From positions 62,001 to 126,000 of the forward strand of contig NZ_WXVU01000004.1 of assembly GCF_009900745.1 (NCBI RefSeq): a stretch of 64,000 nt of DNA, written 5' to 3'. The position numbers were made by a program, and so were the translations under genes. The notes beneath the pieces are model-generated. The model saw only the letters and a program-made list of their open reading frames with translations. It made no database searches and had not been told where the DNA came from. Below are positions 23,944-32,422 of the stretch, one piece after another. Position 1 is the first letter of the stretch, and each line of letters begins with the position of its first letter. The stretch is from Chryseobacterium sp. c4a (GTDB taxonomy: Bacteria; Bacteroidota; Bacteroidia; Flavobacteriales; Weeksellaceae).

Positions 23944-26757
23944 TTAAGCTGTAACAGGTCTTTTTGCAGGAGCATCGTCTCTGTCGAATACTTTGTTGAT
24001 TACTGCATTTTGGTTTTTCTCAAACATTTTGTGGCTACCTGGAGCCGGAGCACCGCTTGGTACCGGAGCTACTACCTGGATTCCTGTATCTCTGAAGTTT
24101 CTTAGGATATAAGACCAAGCTCCCATGTTTTCAGGTTCTTCCTGAGCCCACACTAGTTGTTTTCTGTTTTCGTATTTGTTGAAGATCGCTTCAATAGCAT
24201 CCGTTTGAAGTGGATATAACTGCTCGAATCTTACTAGTGCAATATTTTCACAGTTTAGTTCTTCTTTCTTCGCTAATAATTCGAAGTATAATTTACCTGA
24301 ACAAAGAACTAATTTTTCAACTTTTTTAGGATCTGCTGTAGGATCGTCTAAGATCGGTTGGAATGAACCTGTTGCAAAATCTTCAAGCGGAGAAACCACT
24401 TTAGGGTGTCTCAATAAAGATTTAGGGCTCATTACTACCAATGGCTTTCTGAACGCCCACTTCAATTGTCTTCTCAATAAGTGGAAGTAGTTGGCTGGTG
24501 AAGTAATGTTCGCTACTACCATGTTTTCGTTAGCACAAAGTGTTAAGAATCTCTCCAATCTTGCTGAAGAGTGCTCTGCACCCTGACCTTCTGAACCGTG
24601 AGGTAATAACATTACCAATCCGTCCTGGATTTTCCATTTTTCTTCTGCTGCTGCCAGATATTGGTCAACGATGATCTGAGCACCGTTCACGAAATCTCCG
24701 AACTGAGCTTCCCAGATCGTTAATGTATTTGGAGAAGCCATCGCGTATCCGTAGTCAAAACCTAGAACACCGTATTCTGAAAGGTGAGAGTTGAATACAT
24801 CAAATCTGCTTTCTGAAACTTGTCTCAATGGAACGTATTCTTCTTCTGTATCTTCTGTTTTTACTACAGCATGTCTGTGAGAGAATGTACCTCTTTCTAC
24901 ATCTTCCCCAGAAATTCTTACGTTATGACCTTCCACAAGTAGTGTAGCATACGCTAACCACTCTCCTAACGCCCAGTCTAATGAGTTCCCCTCAATAGCT
25001 TTGATACGGTTTTCGAAAAGTCTTGTAATCTTGTTAAGGAATTTTTTATCAGCCGGAAGTGTTGACATTGTAAGCGCCAACTCTTTCAATTTAGCTAAGT
25101 CATATTTTGTATCAACAGGTAACTGAACTGCTCCTTTTTTTGCAATTGGATAGTCTACCCAATCTTCAGCCATGAACAGATCCATTACGTTTTTCTCAAT
25201 CTCTTTAGAAGCATCAAAGTCTTTATCTAAAAGGGCTTTGAATTCCGTCTCCATTTTTGCAATTACATCGTTTGAAGTAATGCTGTCTTTAAGTAATTTC
25301 TCTTTATAGATTTCTCTTGGATTCGGGTGCTTAGAAATAGCCTTATAAAGGTTAGGCTGAGTAAATCTTGGCTCATCTCCTTCGTTGTGACCGTATTTTC
25401 TATATCCTAATAGATCAATGTATACATCTTTTCCGAATTTCGCTCTGAAATCAGCAGCAAAATGAATCGCGTGAACTACTGCTTCTGCATCATCAGCATT
25501 TACGTGCATTACAGGAGATTCTGTAACTTTTGCGATGTCTGTACAGTATGTTGAAGATCTTGCATCGTGGAAGTTAGTGGTGAAAGATACCTGGTTGTTT
25601 ACAACGATGTGAACAGTACCTCCTGTTCTGTATCCTTCAAGGGTCATCATCTGAGCTACCTCGTAAGCAATACCCTGTCCTGCAATAGCACCATCACCGT
25701 GGATGATGATTGGTAATACTTTAGAATAGTCTTTATACTTATCGTCTACTTTTGCACGGCAGATTCCTTCTACTAGAGCTGCAACGGTTTCAAGGTGAGA
25801 CGGGTTAGGTGTAAGGTTAATGCAAACTTCTTCTCCTGAAGCAGTTTTGATTTTTTTAGATGATCCTAAGTGATATTTAACGTCACCTGAGAATACATCT
25901 TCTTCGAATTCTTTTCCTTCAAATTCTGAGAAGATCTGCTTGTAAGATTTCCCGAAGATATTGGTCAATACATTCAGTCTACCTCTGTGAGCCATCCCCA
26001 AAACAACTTCATCTACTCCTAACTGAGAAGATCTTGAGATTAACTGATCTAACGCTGGGATTAATGTTTCACCTCCTTCTAATGAGAATCTTTTTTGTCC
26101 TACAAATTTCGTGTGAAGGTAGTTTTCAAAGGCTACTGCCTGATTTAATTTTAATAAGATTTCTGTTTTTTCATTCGCAGAAAGACTTGGATGGTTTTCA
26201 TTTACCTGAAGCCATCTTTTGATAAAATCTTTTTCTTCAACATTGTTGATGTACGTATATTCTACTCCGATAGAATCACAGTAGATATTTTCAAGGTGCT
26301 TGATCAAATCTGCTAAAGTAGCAGGCTCTTTCATCCCTGTTTCAACGGCACAGTTGAATTTTGTATTTAAATCTGCTGCAGATAGACCGAAGTTCTCGAT
26401 ATCTAAAGTAGGTGTATAGTGTCTTCTTTCTCTAACTGGGTTTGTTTTTGTAAACAAGTGCCCTCTTGTTCTGTAAGCCTCAATAAGGTTTACTACCTTA
26501 AATTCTTTCTTGATGTGTTCAGGAACTTCTCCGCTTGTTACTGCCTGAGAAATCTGTTGTACTGCCGGAGCAGCGTTGGCCGGAGCCTGAATAAATTGAG
26601 TGTTATCGTCATCTCCGTAGTTCTCCAAAGCAAAATCGAAGCCTTGGAAGAAGGCTTTCCATGATGGTTCTAAAGAATCTGGGAATTTTAAGTACTGTTG
26701 GTATAAATCCTCAATTAACTGAGAATGAGCTGCGTTTAGGAATGAAAATCTGTCCAT
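23944..26757 (-). CDS. sucA: 2-oxoglutarate dehydrogenase E1 component
   Basis: 937 aa, full length. The N-terminal segment FSFLNAAHSQLIEDLYQQYLKFPDSLEPSWKAFFQGF binds the E2 core. MAHRGRLNVLTNIFGK and HGDGAIAGQGIAYEVAQM plus VNNQVSFTT supply thiamine diphosphate and Mg binding. The C-terminal transketolase-like half includes LPHGSEGQGAEHSSARLERFL and QEEPENMGAW. It decarboxylates 2-oxoglutarate in the TCA cycle and is encoded upstream of odhB in one operon. No TAnnTTTG box is visible in the 125-nt upstream gap. Confidence 0.97.
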   Translation of the reverse strand: MDRFSFLNAAHSQLIEDLYQQYLKFPDSLEPSWKAFFQGFDFALENYGDDDNTQFIQAPANAAPAVQQISQAVTSGEVPEHIKKEFKVVNLIEAYRTRGHLFTKTNPVRERRHYTPTLDIENFGLSAADLNTKFNCAVETGMKEPATLADLIKHLENIYCDSIGVEYTYINNVEEKDFIKRWLQVNENHPSLSANEKTEILLKLNQAVAFENYLHTKFVGQKRFSLEGGETLIPALDQLISRSSQLGVDEVVLGMAHRGRLNVLTNIFGKSYKQIFSEFEGKEFEEDVFSGDVKYHLGSSKKIKTASGEEVCINLTPNPSHLETVAALVEGICRAKVDDKYKDYSKVLPIIIHGDGAIAGQGIAYEVAQMMTLEGYRTGGTVHIVVNNQVSFTTNFHDARSSTYCTDIAKVTESPVMHVNADDAEAVVHAIHFAADFRAKFGKDVYIDLLGYRKYGHNEGDEPRFTQPNLYKAISKHPNPREIYKEKLLKDSITSNDVIAKMETEFKALLDKDFDASKEIEKNVMDLFMAEDWVDYPIAKKGAVQLPVDTKYDLAKLKELALTMSTLPADKKFLNKITRLFENRIKAIEGNSLDWALGEWLAYATLLVEGHNVRISGEDVERGTFSHRHAVVKTEDTEEEYVPLRQVSESRFDVFNSHLSEYGVLGFDYGYAMASPNTLTIWEAQFGDFVNGAQIIVDQYLAAAEEKWKIQDGLVMLLPHGSEGQGAEHSSARLERFLTLCANENMVVANITSPANYFHLLRRQLKWAFRKPLVVMSPKSLLRHPKVVSPLEDFATGSFQPILDDPTADPKKVEKLVLCSGKLYFELLAKKEELNCENIALVRFEQLYPLQTDAIEAIFNKYENRKQLVWAQEEPENMGAWSYILRNFRDTGIQVVAPVPSGAPAPGSHKMFEKNQNAVINKVFDRDDAPAKRPVTA

Positions 26758-26882
26758 TATTACAGTTTATCTATTTATTAAAATTTATTTGTAGAATTAA
26801 TCTTCAAATTTAATAAAAAAAACCGAGTTAGAACAGTCTGAAACCGTTAAAAAAAATTAAGAAAAAAATAATTGAAAAAAAA

Positions 26883-27923
26883 TTACTTATACACTGATAA
26901 TGAGAGCTTAATATTCACCTCCTGACCTTCCATAGGACGTTCAATAAAGGTCTGACGGATATCTCCGAAGCGCATCTCATCTTTTTTGGCTTTCAGAATC
27001 AGCTGCTGAATGGCCTTAATTCGGCCTTCATAGCTCCCTTTGTAGTACATTACGTAGTTTTGGGATGGGTTCACTGTCCTAAAATTAAAGTTATTGTCAG
27101 ATACCCCAATTTTCTTAGAAAGTGGAATTCCCAGGAAGTAAGAAACCTCTTTGTCTTTATAGTTATCTGCATCGGTCATCAGAACCGGATATCCAAATTC
27201 ATCATCCCTTTTACCAAGATCCATTGTTACGAAATTATATACCTTGTTATAATTCATCACAATATTTTTATAAAGAGCGTCTTTTTTATTGGCTGTACTT
27301 ACATTGATCCCTAACAACAGCTTATCTTCTTCATTTTCTACCATCAGACTGTCATACTTGATTGCTGCCATCTGGTTGTCTTTTTCAACTTTATTTCCTA
27401 GTGAATTTTTAAGATTCACCATACTTTTATTGATATTTTCAGCAAAACGGTCTTCTGTCCAGAAATTTTCTACTCTTCTCCAGACCGAAAGTTTCGGAGT
27501 ATGTACATACCATGTAATTTTTGTTTTTTCTGCAGAGACCGGCTTGAATTTCACATCAACTAATGTCGGATTTTCATTTTCATCCTCAAAAAGCTGATAC
27601 TTTAAGGTTTTATTGGTATTTTCATAACGGATGAACATTTCACCATCGGTATCGTTCTTTTTATCAACATAGCTAATAGCACTTCCCTGTCCTTCATAAG
27701 GCGTATAATAGTCTATATCCATAGATTGTGAACTGGTAAAAAAATTGTTCCATCTTGTAAAGTTCTGAAGATTATTGAACTGAGCAAAAACCTTATCTAC
27801 CGGATAATCAATCTCTTTTTCAACGGTGAAATTCTTACTTTCATCTACAAAATAGTACATAGAAGCCGCATAAGCACCTCCCAAAAGAACAATAACTACC
27901 GTTAAATATTTAAAAATACGCAT
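26883..27923 (-). CDS. Membrane-anchored SRPBCC (START-like/polyketide cyclase) family protein
   Basis: 346 aa from the Met at 27923. The longest frame adds six residues upstream (MYYFCA), but these overlap the consensus promoter, so the shorter start is chosen. One N-terminal transmembrane helix (residues ~4-22, FKYLTVVIVLLGGAYAASMYYF) precedes an SRPBCC domain (~30-150): VEKEIDYPVDKVFAQFNNLQNFTRWNNFF and KITWYVHTPKLSVWRRVENFW. A second alpha/beta domain (~195-346) resembles a GyrI-like effector-binding fold, including VPLSKKIGVSDNNFNFRTVNPSQNYVMYYKGSYEGRIKAIQQL. It is probably anchored in the inner membrane facing the periplasm. Ligand unknown. Confidence 0.8.
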   Translation of the reverse strand: MRIFKYLTVVIVLLGGAYAASMYYFVDESKNFTVEKEIDYPVDKVFAQFNNLQNFTRWNNFFTSSQSMDIDYYTPYEGQGSAISYVDKKNDTDGEMFIRYENTNKTLKYQLFEDENENPTLVDVKFKPVSAEKTKITWYVHTPKLSVWRRVENFWTEDRFAENINKSMVNLKNSLGNKVEKDNQMAAIKYDSLMVENEEDKLLLGINVSTANKKDALYKNIVMNYNKVYNFVTMDLGKRDDEFGYPVLMTDADNYKDKEVSYFLGIPLSKKIGVSDNNFNFRTVNPSQNYVMYYKGSYEGRIKAIQQLILKAKKDEMRFGDIRQTFIERPMEGQEVNIKLSLSVYK

Positions 27924-27927
27924 CGCA

Positions 27928-27958
27928 CAAAAGTAATACAAATAAAAAAAGTGACCAA
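27928..27958 (-). promoter_or_regulatory. Full consensus promoter abutting the SRPBCC start codon
   Basis: On the minus strand, TTG (27956-27958), 20 nt, then TACTTTTG (27928-27935). Only 4 nt separate the box from the ATG at 27923, so the transcript would start at or within a base or two of the start codon (leaderless). Confidence 0.7.
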
Positions 27959-27974
27959 TATACTGATCACTCTA
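27947..27974 (-). terminator. GTGA/TCAC hairpin with T-run
   Basis: Arms AGTGA (27950-27954) and TCACT (27967-27971) with partial pairing inside. On the minus strand a run of T follows. It overlaps the -33 element of the SRPBCC promoter and strongly resembles the hairpin at 28951-28975. Confidence 0.45.
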
Positions 27975-28099
27975 ATTATATGTTTAACAATAATTAACCT
28001 GGTAAAAAAATGGAAGCAGGGCAAATTAACAAGTAATCAAATGATTAATGATGTTTTTTTAATTGAAATTTTTGTTCATTGAACCTATAGAAACAAAAA

Positions 28100-28116
28100 G
28101 CCGGAAAATCCCGGCT
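28100..28116 (-). terminator. Terminator of the outer-membrane barrel gene
   Basis: GCCGG/CCGGC stem, followed by TTTTTG on the minus strand, just past the stop at 28146. Confidence 0.65.
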
Positions 28117-28145
28117 CATTTTTTTAATTTACATTTCAATAGGAA

Positions 28146-28733
28146 TTATTTCAATCCAAAGTTTTTTGATATTCCTACCCCAACTTCCTTACCAAAAGAG
28201 AAGTTGAATTTATTATTGGTAACATCAGCACCATCTTCTTTTAAATAACCGTATCTGATCCCACCAATGTTAAAATTTAATCCAAAACCATTCTTAAAGT
28301 TAATGAATAATGCTGGTGTAAAATTAGTATAGAACCCATTCATTTTTCTTTCACTGGAAGTAGCAGCAATAGTATAGGTATCTCTCATACTCTGATATCC
28401 CGCCCCCAGATCTCCATATATTGCAAAGGTCTGGCTTAATGGAAGAGCATAACGTACAAATGGCCCGATAGCAAAACCGTTTTCCTTTAATGTTCCTTGC
28501 TCCATTGGTCTTTTTCCTGATGTAATGGTAGAATTAAGTCCTACTGTCCAATGATCACTGAACTGGTACCCTACTGTTGGTGTAAAGCTAAAAGACTCTA
28601 CTTCACTTTTTTCACCGGAAATACTGGTATTATCACTACTATATCCAATATTACCTCCTAATAATAGCGTATTTTTCTGAGCGCTAGTTATTCCAAATAC
28701 TGCAATAGCAGCAATCGCCATAATTTTTTTCAT
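28146..28733 (-). CDS. Outer-membrane beta-barrel protein
   Basis: 195 aa. A signal peptide (MKKIMAIAAIAVFGITSAQ) is followed by repeated amphipathic strands: LLLGGNIGYSSDNTS, FSFTPTVGYQFSDHWTVGLNS, FAIGPFVRYALPLSQTFAIYGDLGAGYQ and FNFSFGKEVGVGISKNFGL. The pattern and size fit an 8-stranded barrel of the outer-membrane beta-barrel family. It is a separate paralogue from the one at the start of the window. Function unknown. Single gene with its own terminator. Confidence 0.85.
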   Translation of the reverse strand: MKKIMAIAAIAVFGITSAQKNTLLLGGNIGYSSDNTSISGEKSEVESFSFTPTVGYQFSDHWTVGLNSTITSGKRPMEQGTLKENGFAIGPFVRYALPLSQTFAIYGDLGAGYQSMRDTYTIAATSSERKMNGFYTNFTPALFINFKNGFGLNFNIGGIRYGYLKEDGADVTNNKFNFSFGKEVGVGISKNFGLK

Positions 28734-29162
28734 AATTTCAAAATTTGTTTTTTATGAATCATTAACAATTCATATGCCAAATCTTAAAATATGTTAAACA
28801 TACAATATATTAAATATTAACTACTTACACTAAAATCAAACCCTAATCCATTCCATTCATCATATTAAATGTTAAAAAAAATAATCAAATTTTAATCATT
28901 CTAGTACGATTTTGATAGTGATATTTTTTTCAATTATTTTCTCCACAAAAAAAGTGACCCAATATTGATCACTTTAATTTTATTTTTAATGATAATTAAT
29001 CATGTTATGGATGAAAGTATTGTGAGAGCAGATAGAAACTCCTATTCATCTATCATCAACACAACCATTGTTTGAAATTATTATTCGTTTAATCTTTTCA
29101 TAAAGAAAAATATATCTAACCATATCATTGTAATAGTTTTTAGTTTTTCTCCTCCCTATTTC
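28734..29162. other. 429-nt intergenic region with one hairpin
   Basis: AT-rich spacer between the barrel gene and glgC, with no supported ORF. The only clear element is a hairpin with arms AAAGTGA (28951-28957) and TCACTTT (28969-28975), with a T-run on the minus strand. It could terminate transcripts running out of glgC. Confidence 0.6.
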
Positions 29163-30431
29163 CTATCCAATATGCGTCCCCGGTGCTATTACCGCCCCTT
29201 TCTTCACAACCACAATCCCATCCTGTACAGAATAAGTTCCATAATCACCATCAGGAATATGTTTACCACCGATAATTTTTACATTATCTCCGATATAGCA
29301 ATTTTTATCAAGAATAGCTTTTTCAATATAGCAGTATTTTCCAATTCCCATATTTGGGCGGCCGCTTCTATCGTTCATGACGATTTCCGTAGTATTTTGA
29401 TAAAAATCGGCACCCATTACATAGGAATTAACAATAGTACTTCCTTTATCAACTCTGGTTCTGTTTCCAATTACTGAGTTTTCTATTTTATCTGCCATGA
29501 TGATGCATCCATCTCCAAAAACTGCTTTGCTTACATAAGAACCATTGATCTTTGATGGCGGAAGCATCCTTGCCCTTGTATAAATCGGAGAAGATGAAAA
29601 CAGGTTGAACTGTGGAAGATCAAGACAAAGATCCAAATTGGCCTCGTAAAATGATTCTATCGTTCCAATATCCGTCCAATAACCTTCATATTGATAACTT
29701 AATGTTTTGTATTTCCCAATAGAATTTGGAATTATATCTTTTCCAAAATCATCACCCGCTCCTTCATCAAACATTTTCTTAAGAATAGTTTTGGTGAATA
29801 TATAGATTCCCATGGAAGCCAAATATTCTTTACCTCTGTGTTTATTTTCTTCAGAAACTTCAGACGTCAGACCTTCCAACATATCATAATTCGGTTTTTC
29901 GTAGAAAGACGTAATATTTCCGTCATCATCGGATTTTAAGATTCCAAAACCTGTTGCATCTTTAGCGTTTACAGGAATGGTTGCAATGGTAAGATCTCCT
30001 CCGTTTTCGATATGAAAGTCAAGCATTTCTCTGAAATCCATTTGATAAAGCTGATCTCCGGAAAGGATTAAGATATATTCATAATCATATTTTTCTAGAT
30101 GCTTCATAGATTGACGTACAGCATCTGCAGTTCCCTGATACCAGCTGTCATTTTCTACATTCTGCTCTGCTGCCAGAATATCTACAAAACCCTGGCTAAA
30201 GATATCGAAGTGATAAGAGTTCTTGATATGTGAATTTAAAGATGCAGAATTAAACTGAGTCAGCACGAGAATTTTATTCAAGCCTGAGTTTAGGCAGTTT
30301 GAGATTGGAATATCCACCAATCTATATTTTCCAGCAATAGGAACTGCCGGTTTTGATCTGGAATACGTTAACGGGAATAATCTTGTTCCTCTGCCACCGC
30401 CCAATACAATAGAGATTACATTTCGGTTCAT
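29163..30431 (-). CDS. glgC: Glucose-1-phosphate adenylyltransferase (ADP-glucose pyrophosphorylase)
   Basis: 422 aa. The N-terminal nucleotidyltransferase has GGGRGTRLFPLTYSRSKPAVP and YRLVDIPISNCLNSG. It also has SGDQLYQMDF for metal/nucleotide binding and GYWTDIGTIESFYEANL. The C-terminal left-handed beta-helix begins near residue 300 (ILKINGSYVSKAVFGDGCII..NSVIG). It makes ADP-glucose for glycogen synthesis. It is last gene of the glgB-glgA-lipoprotein-glgC operon, 16 nt after the lipoprotein gene. Confidence 0.97.
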   Translation of the reverse strand: MNRNVISIVLGGGRGTRLFPLTYSRSKPAVPIAGKYRLVDIPISNCLNSGLNKILVLTQFNSASLNSHIKNSYHFDIFSQGFVDILAAEQNVENDSWYQGTADAVRQSMKHLEKYDYEYILILSGDQLYQMDFREMLDFHIENGGDLTIATIPVNAKDATGFGILKSDDDGNITSFYEKPNYDMLEGLTSEVSEENKHRGKEYLASMGIYIFTKTILKKMFDEGAGDDFGKDIIPNSIGKYKTLSYQYEGYWTDIGTIESFYEANLDLCLDLPQFNLFSSSPIYTRARMLPPSKINGSYVSKAVFGDGCIIMADKIENSVIGNRTRVDKGSTIVNSYVMGADFYQNTTEIVMNDRSGRPNMGIGKYCYIEKAILDKNCYIGDNVKIIGGKHIPDGDYGTYSVQDGIVVVKKGAVIAPGTHIG

Positions 30432-30447
30432 AAATATATTGCGTTTT

Positions 30448-31011
30448 TTATTTTATTAAGTTTACTGTTCTAGTTTTGGTGTCCACCTGCACTGTACAGC
30501 AGATTATTTTTTTATAATTTTTATCAAAATTGTATACTATCACTTCGTATACTTCAGAATTACCAAGTTGTCTGACCTCTTTAAGTACTCCGTCAATTTC
30601 TGTGTTGCAGCTTTTAAGCTTTTCGCGAAACGGCTTATTGATAATCAAAATATCCATGATATCTGCTTGCTTCGTTATGAAAGCTTGAATATCCTTTTCG
30701 TATCTTACCTGCCAGTCTTTCCCGTATCTCTTTTCTAGTGCTGCATACGTTTTCTTGTTTTCTACAGCTACGCTATCCATAAGCTCCTGAGTTACCTCAC
30801 AGCCTGCAACATCTATATTTTTTATTTTCCATTTTTCAGAAATTCCTTCTACCAATCTCTGCCTTTCCATATCGGGCATTCCATAGCCCAGTATTGTATA
30901 GTAGAATTCTTTAGACTGAACCTTCTCTTCTTTTAACAGGGTTTTCTGATTTCCTTTCTCACAGGAAGCAGTCATTATCATGAGTATTCCCAAAAGAAGA
31001 TTCTTTATCAT
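30448..31011 (-). CDS. Putative lipoprotein in the glycogen operon
   Basis: 187 aa. A lipoprotein signal peptide with lipobox MTASC (Cys at about residue 17, MIKNLLLGILMIMTASCEKG) is followed by a charged helical domain (ERQRLVEGISEKWKIKNIDVAGCEVTQELMDSVAVENKK...) and a C-terminal beta hairpin (YEVIVYNFDKNYKKIICCTVQVDTKTRTVNLIK). I do not recognise a family. The gene is inserted between glgA and glgC with 1 nt and 16 nt gaps, so it is certainly co-transcribed. A lipoprotein among cytoplasmic glycogen enzymes is unexpected and may reflect gene order only. Confidence 0.78.
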   Translation of the reverse strand: MIKNLLLGILMIMTASCEKGNQKTLLKEEKVQSKEFYYTILGYGMPDMERQRLVEGISEKWKIKNIDVAGCEVTQELMDSVAVENKKTYAALEKRYGKDWQVRYEKDIQAFITKQADIMDILIINKPFREKLKSCNTEIDGVLKEVRQLGNSEVYEVIVYNFDKNYKKIICCTVQVDTKTRTVNLIK

Positions 31012-31012
31012 A

Positions 31013-32419
31013 TCAGTTTTTATATAAAGCTATATATTTTTCTGCAGATTTTTCCCATGCAAAATCAAAATTCATATTGGCATGAATAAGTTCTTCCATC
31101 ATTCCTTTTTGATTATAAACTCCTAGCGCCCTGTTCATCGCATGTACAATATCATCTACACCGGGATATGTAAAGTTCAAACCGGCCCCACCTGTTGAAA
31201 TATCTTCTACTGTATCTTTCAATCCGCCTGTATATCGTACCACAGGAACCGTTCCATACCTCATAGAATACATTTGATTTAAGCCGCATGGTTCTACTCT
31301 TGATGGCATCAGGAGAAAGTCTGCGGAAGCATAGATCTTATGAGAAAGATGCTCCTTATAGCCGAGATCTACAGCAAAGTTGGTGTAGGTATAGTCATAT
31401 TCTTTGAGTTTATTCTCAATATAGGTATTTCCTGAGCCCAAGATCATAATATTCAAAGCTCCATAACTTTGTTTGATACTTCGCCATACCACATCCGGTA
31501 ACAAATCAGCTCCTTTTTCTGTAGCAAACCTACCAATGAATGCAAATAACGGCAATGCCGGGTTTAGCCCATATTCTTTACAAAGCTTCTCTTTATTCTT
31601 TTTCTTTTGAGCGACAGCATTTTTACTGTTAAAATTAAAATCCAGCATCGGATCGGTTTCAGGGTTCCAGACTTCAGTATCAATTCCGTTGATAATCCCA
31701 TAAGCTTTTCCGAATTCCTGACGAACGAGACTTTCAAGCCCACGGAAACTGATGAAAAGTTCTTCCAGATATCCTTCAGACACTGTAGTAAAAGCATGAG
31801 AACATTTCAGCATACTTGCCAATGGATTCATAAAACCGTTCCAATCCATTAATCCCCATTTGTAAGCATCAAAAGAAGGCATATAATTGGCCATATTCCA
31901 GCTCATCATTCCCTGGTATTCTCCATTATGAATCGTTCCAATGGTTTTTACGCCTTGTAAAAAGCTAAATTCAGGGCAATGCTCTACCATAAAGGGAACC
32001 AATCCTGTGTGATAATCATGACAATGAAGAACATCCGGTCTGATTTCCATGGCACACATCCAATGCAGGACACCTTGCTGAAAAGCCAGAAACTGAAAGC
32101 TCTCATCCTGATACCCATAAGGATTATCTCTATCCAATAATCCCGGAATTTTCACCATATAAAGCTCAAATCCCAGAACATTTGTTTTCTCTTTCATCAC
32201 CTGAACCTGAAGCATATTTGATCCCTGATGAATAAATCCATCAAAAACTACCTCAAATTCATGTTCGTAGAAAAAGGGTTTGTTGTACCATGGCATTACT
32301 ACCTTGGCCTCTATTCCTTTTATTTTGTTCTGATATTTCGGAAGTGCCCCGACAACATCTGCCAAGCCGCCTACTTTTGCTACAGGATAACATTCTGTAC
32401 TTAAATGATAGATTACCAT
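31013..32419 (-). CDS. glgA: Glycogen synthase (ADP-glucose type)
   Basis: 468 aa, GT5 family. The ADP-glucose-binding KVGGLADVVGALP motif is at residues ~15-27, followed by GTIHNGEYQGM. The C-terminal Rossmann domain contains FIGRFATEKGADLL and LMPSRVEPCGLNQMYSMRYGTVPVVRYTGGLKDTV. It extends alpha-1,4-glucan chains. It starts 3 nt after the glgB stop, so the pair is translationally coupled, and it is encoded with glgC for substrate supply. Confidence 0.97.
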   Translation of the reverse strand: MVIYHLSTECYPVAKVGGLADVVGALPKYQNKIKGIEAKVVMPWYNKPFFYEHEFEVVFDGFIHQGSNMLQVQVMKEKTNVLGFELYMVKIPGLLDRDNPYGYQDESFQFLAFQQGVLHWMCAMEIRPDVLHCHDYHTGLVPFMVEHCPEFSFLQGVKTIGTIHNGEYQGMMSWNMANYMPSFDAYKWGLMDWNGFMNPLASMLKCSHAFTTVSEGYLEELFISFRGLESLVRQEFGKAYGIINGIDTEVWNPETDPMLDFNFNSKNAVAQKKKNKEKLCKEYGLNPALPLFAFIGRFATEKGADLLPDVVWRSIKQSYGALNIMILGSGNTYIENKLKEYDYTYTNFAVDLGYKEHLSHKIYASADFLLMPSRVEPCGLNQMYSMRYGTVPVVRYTGGLKDTVEDISTGGAGLNFTYPGVDDIVHAMNRALGVYNQKGMMEELIHANMNFDFAWEKSAEKYIALYKN

Positions 32420-32422
32420 TTC

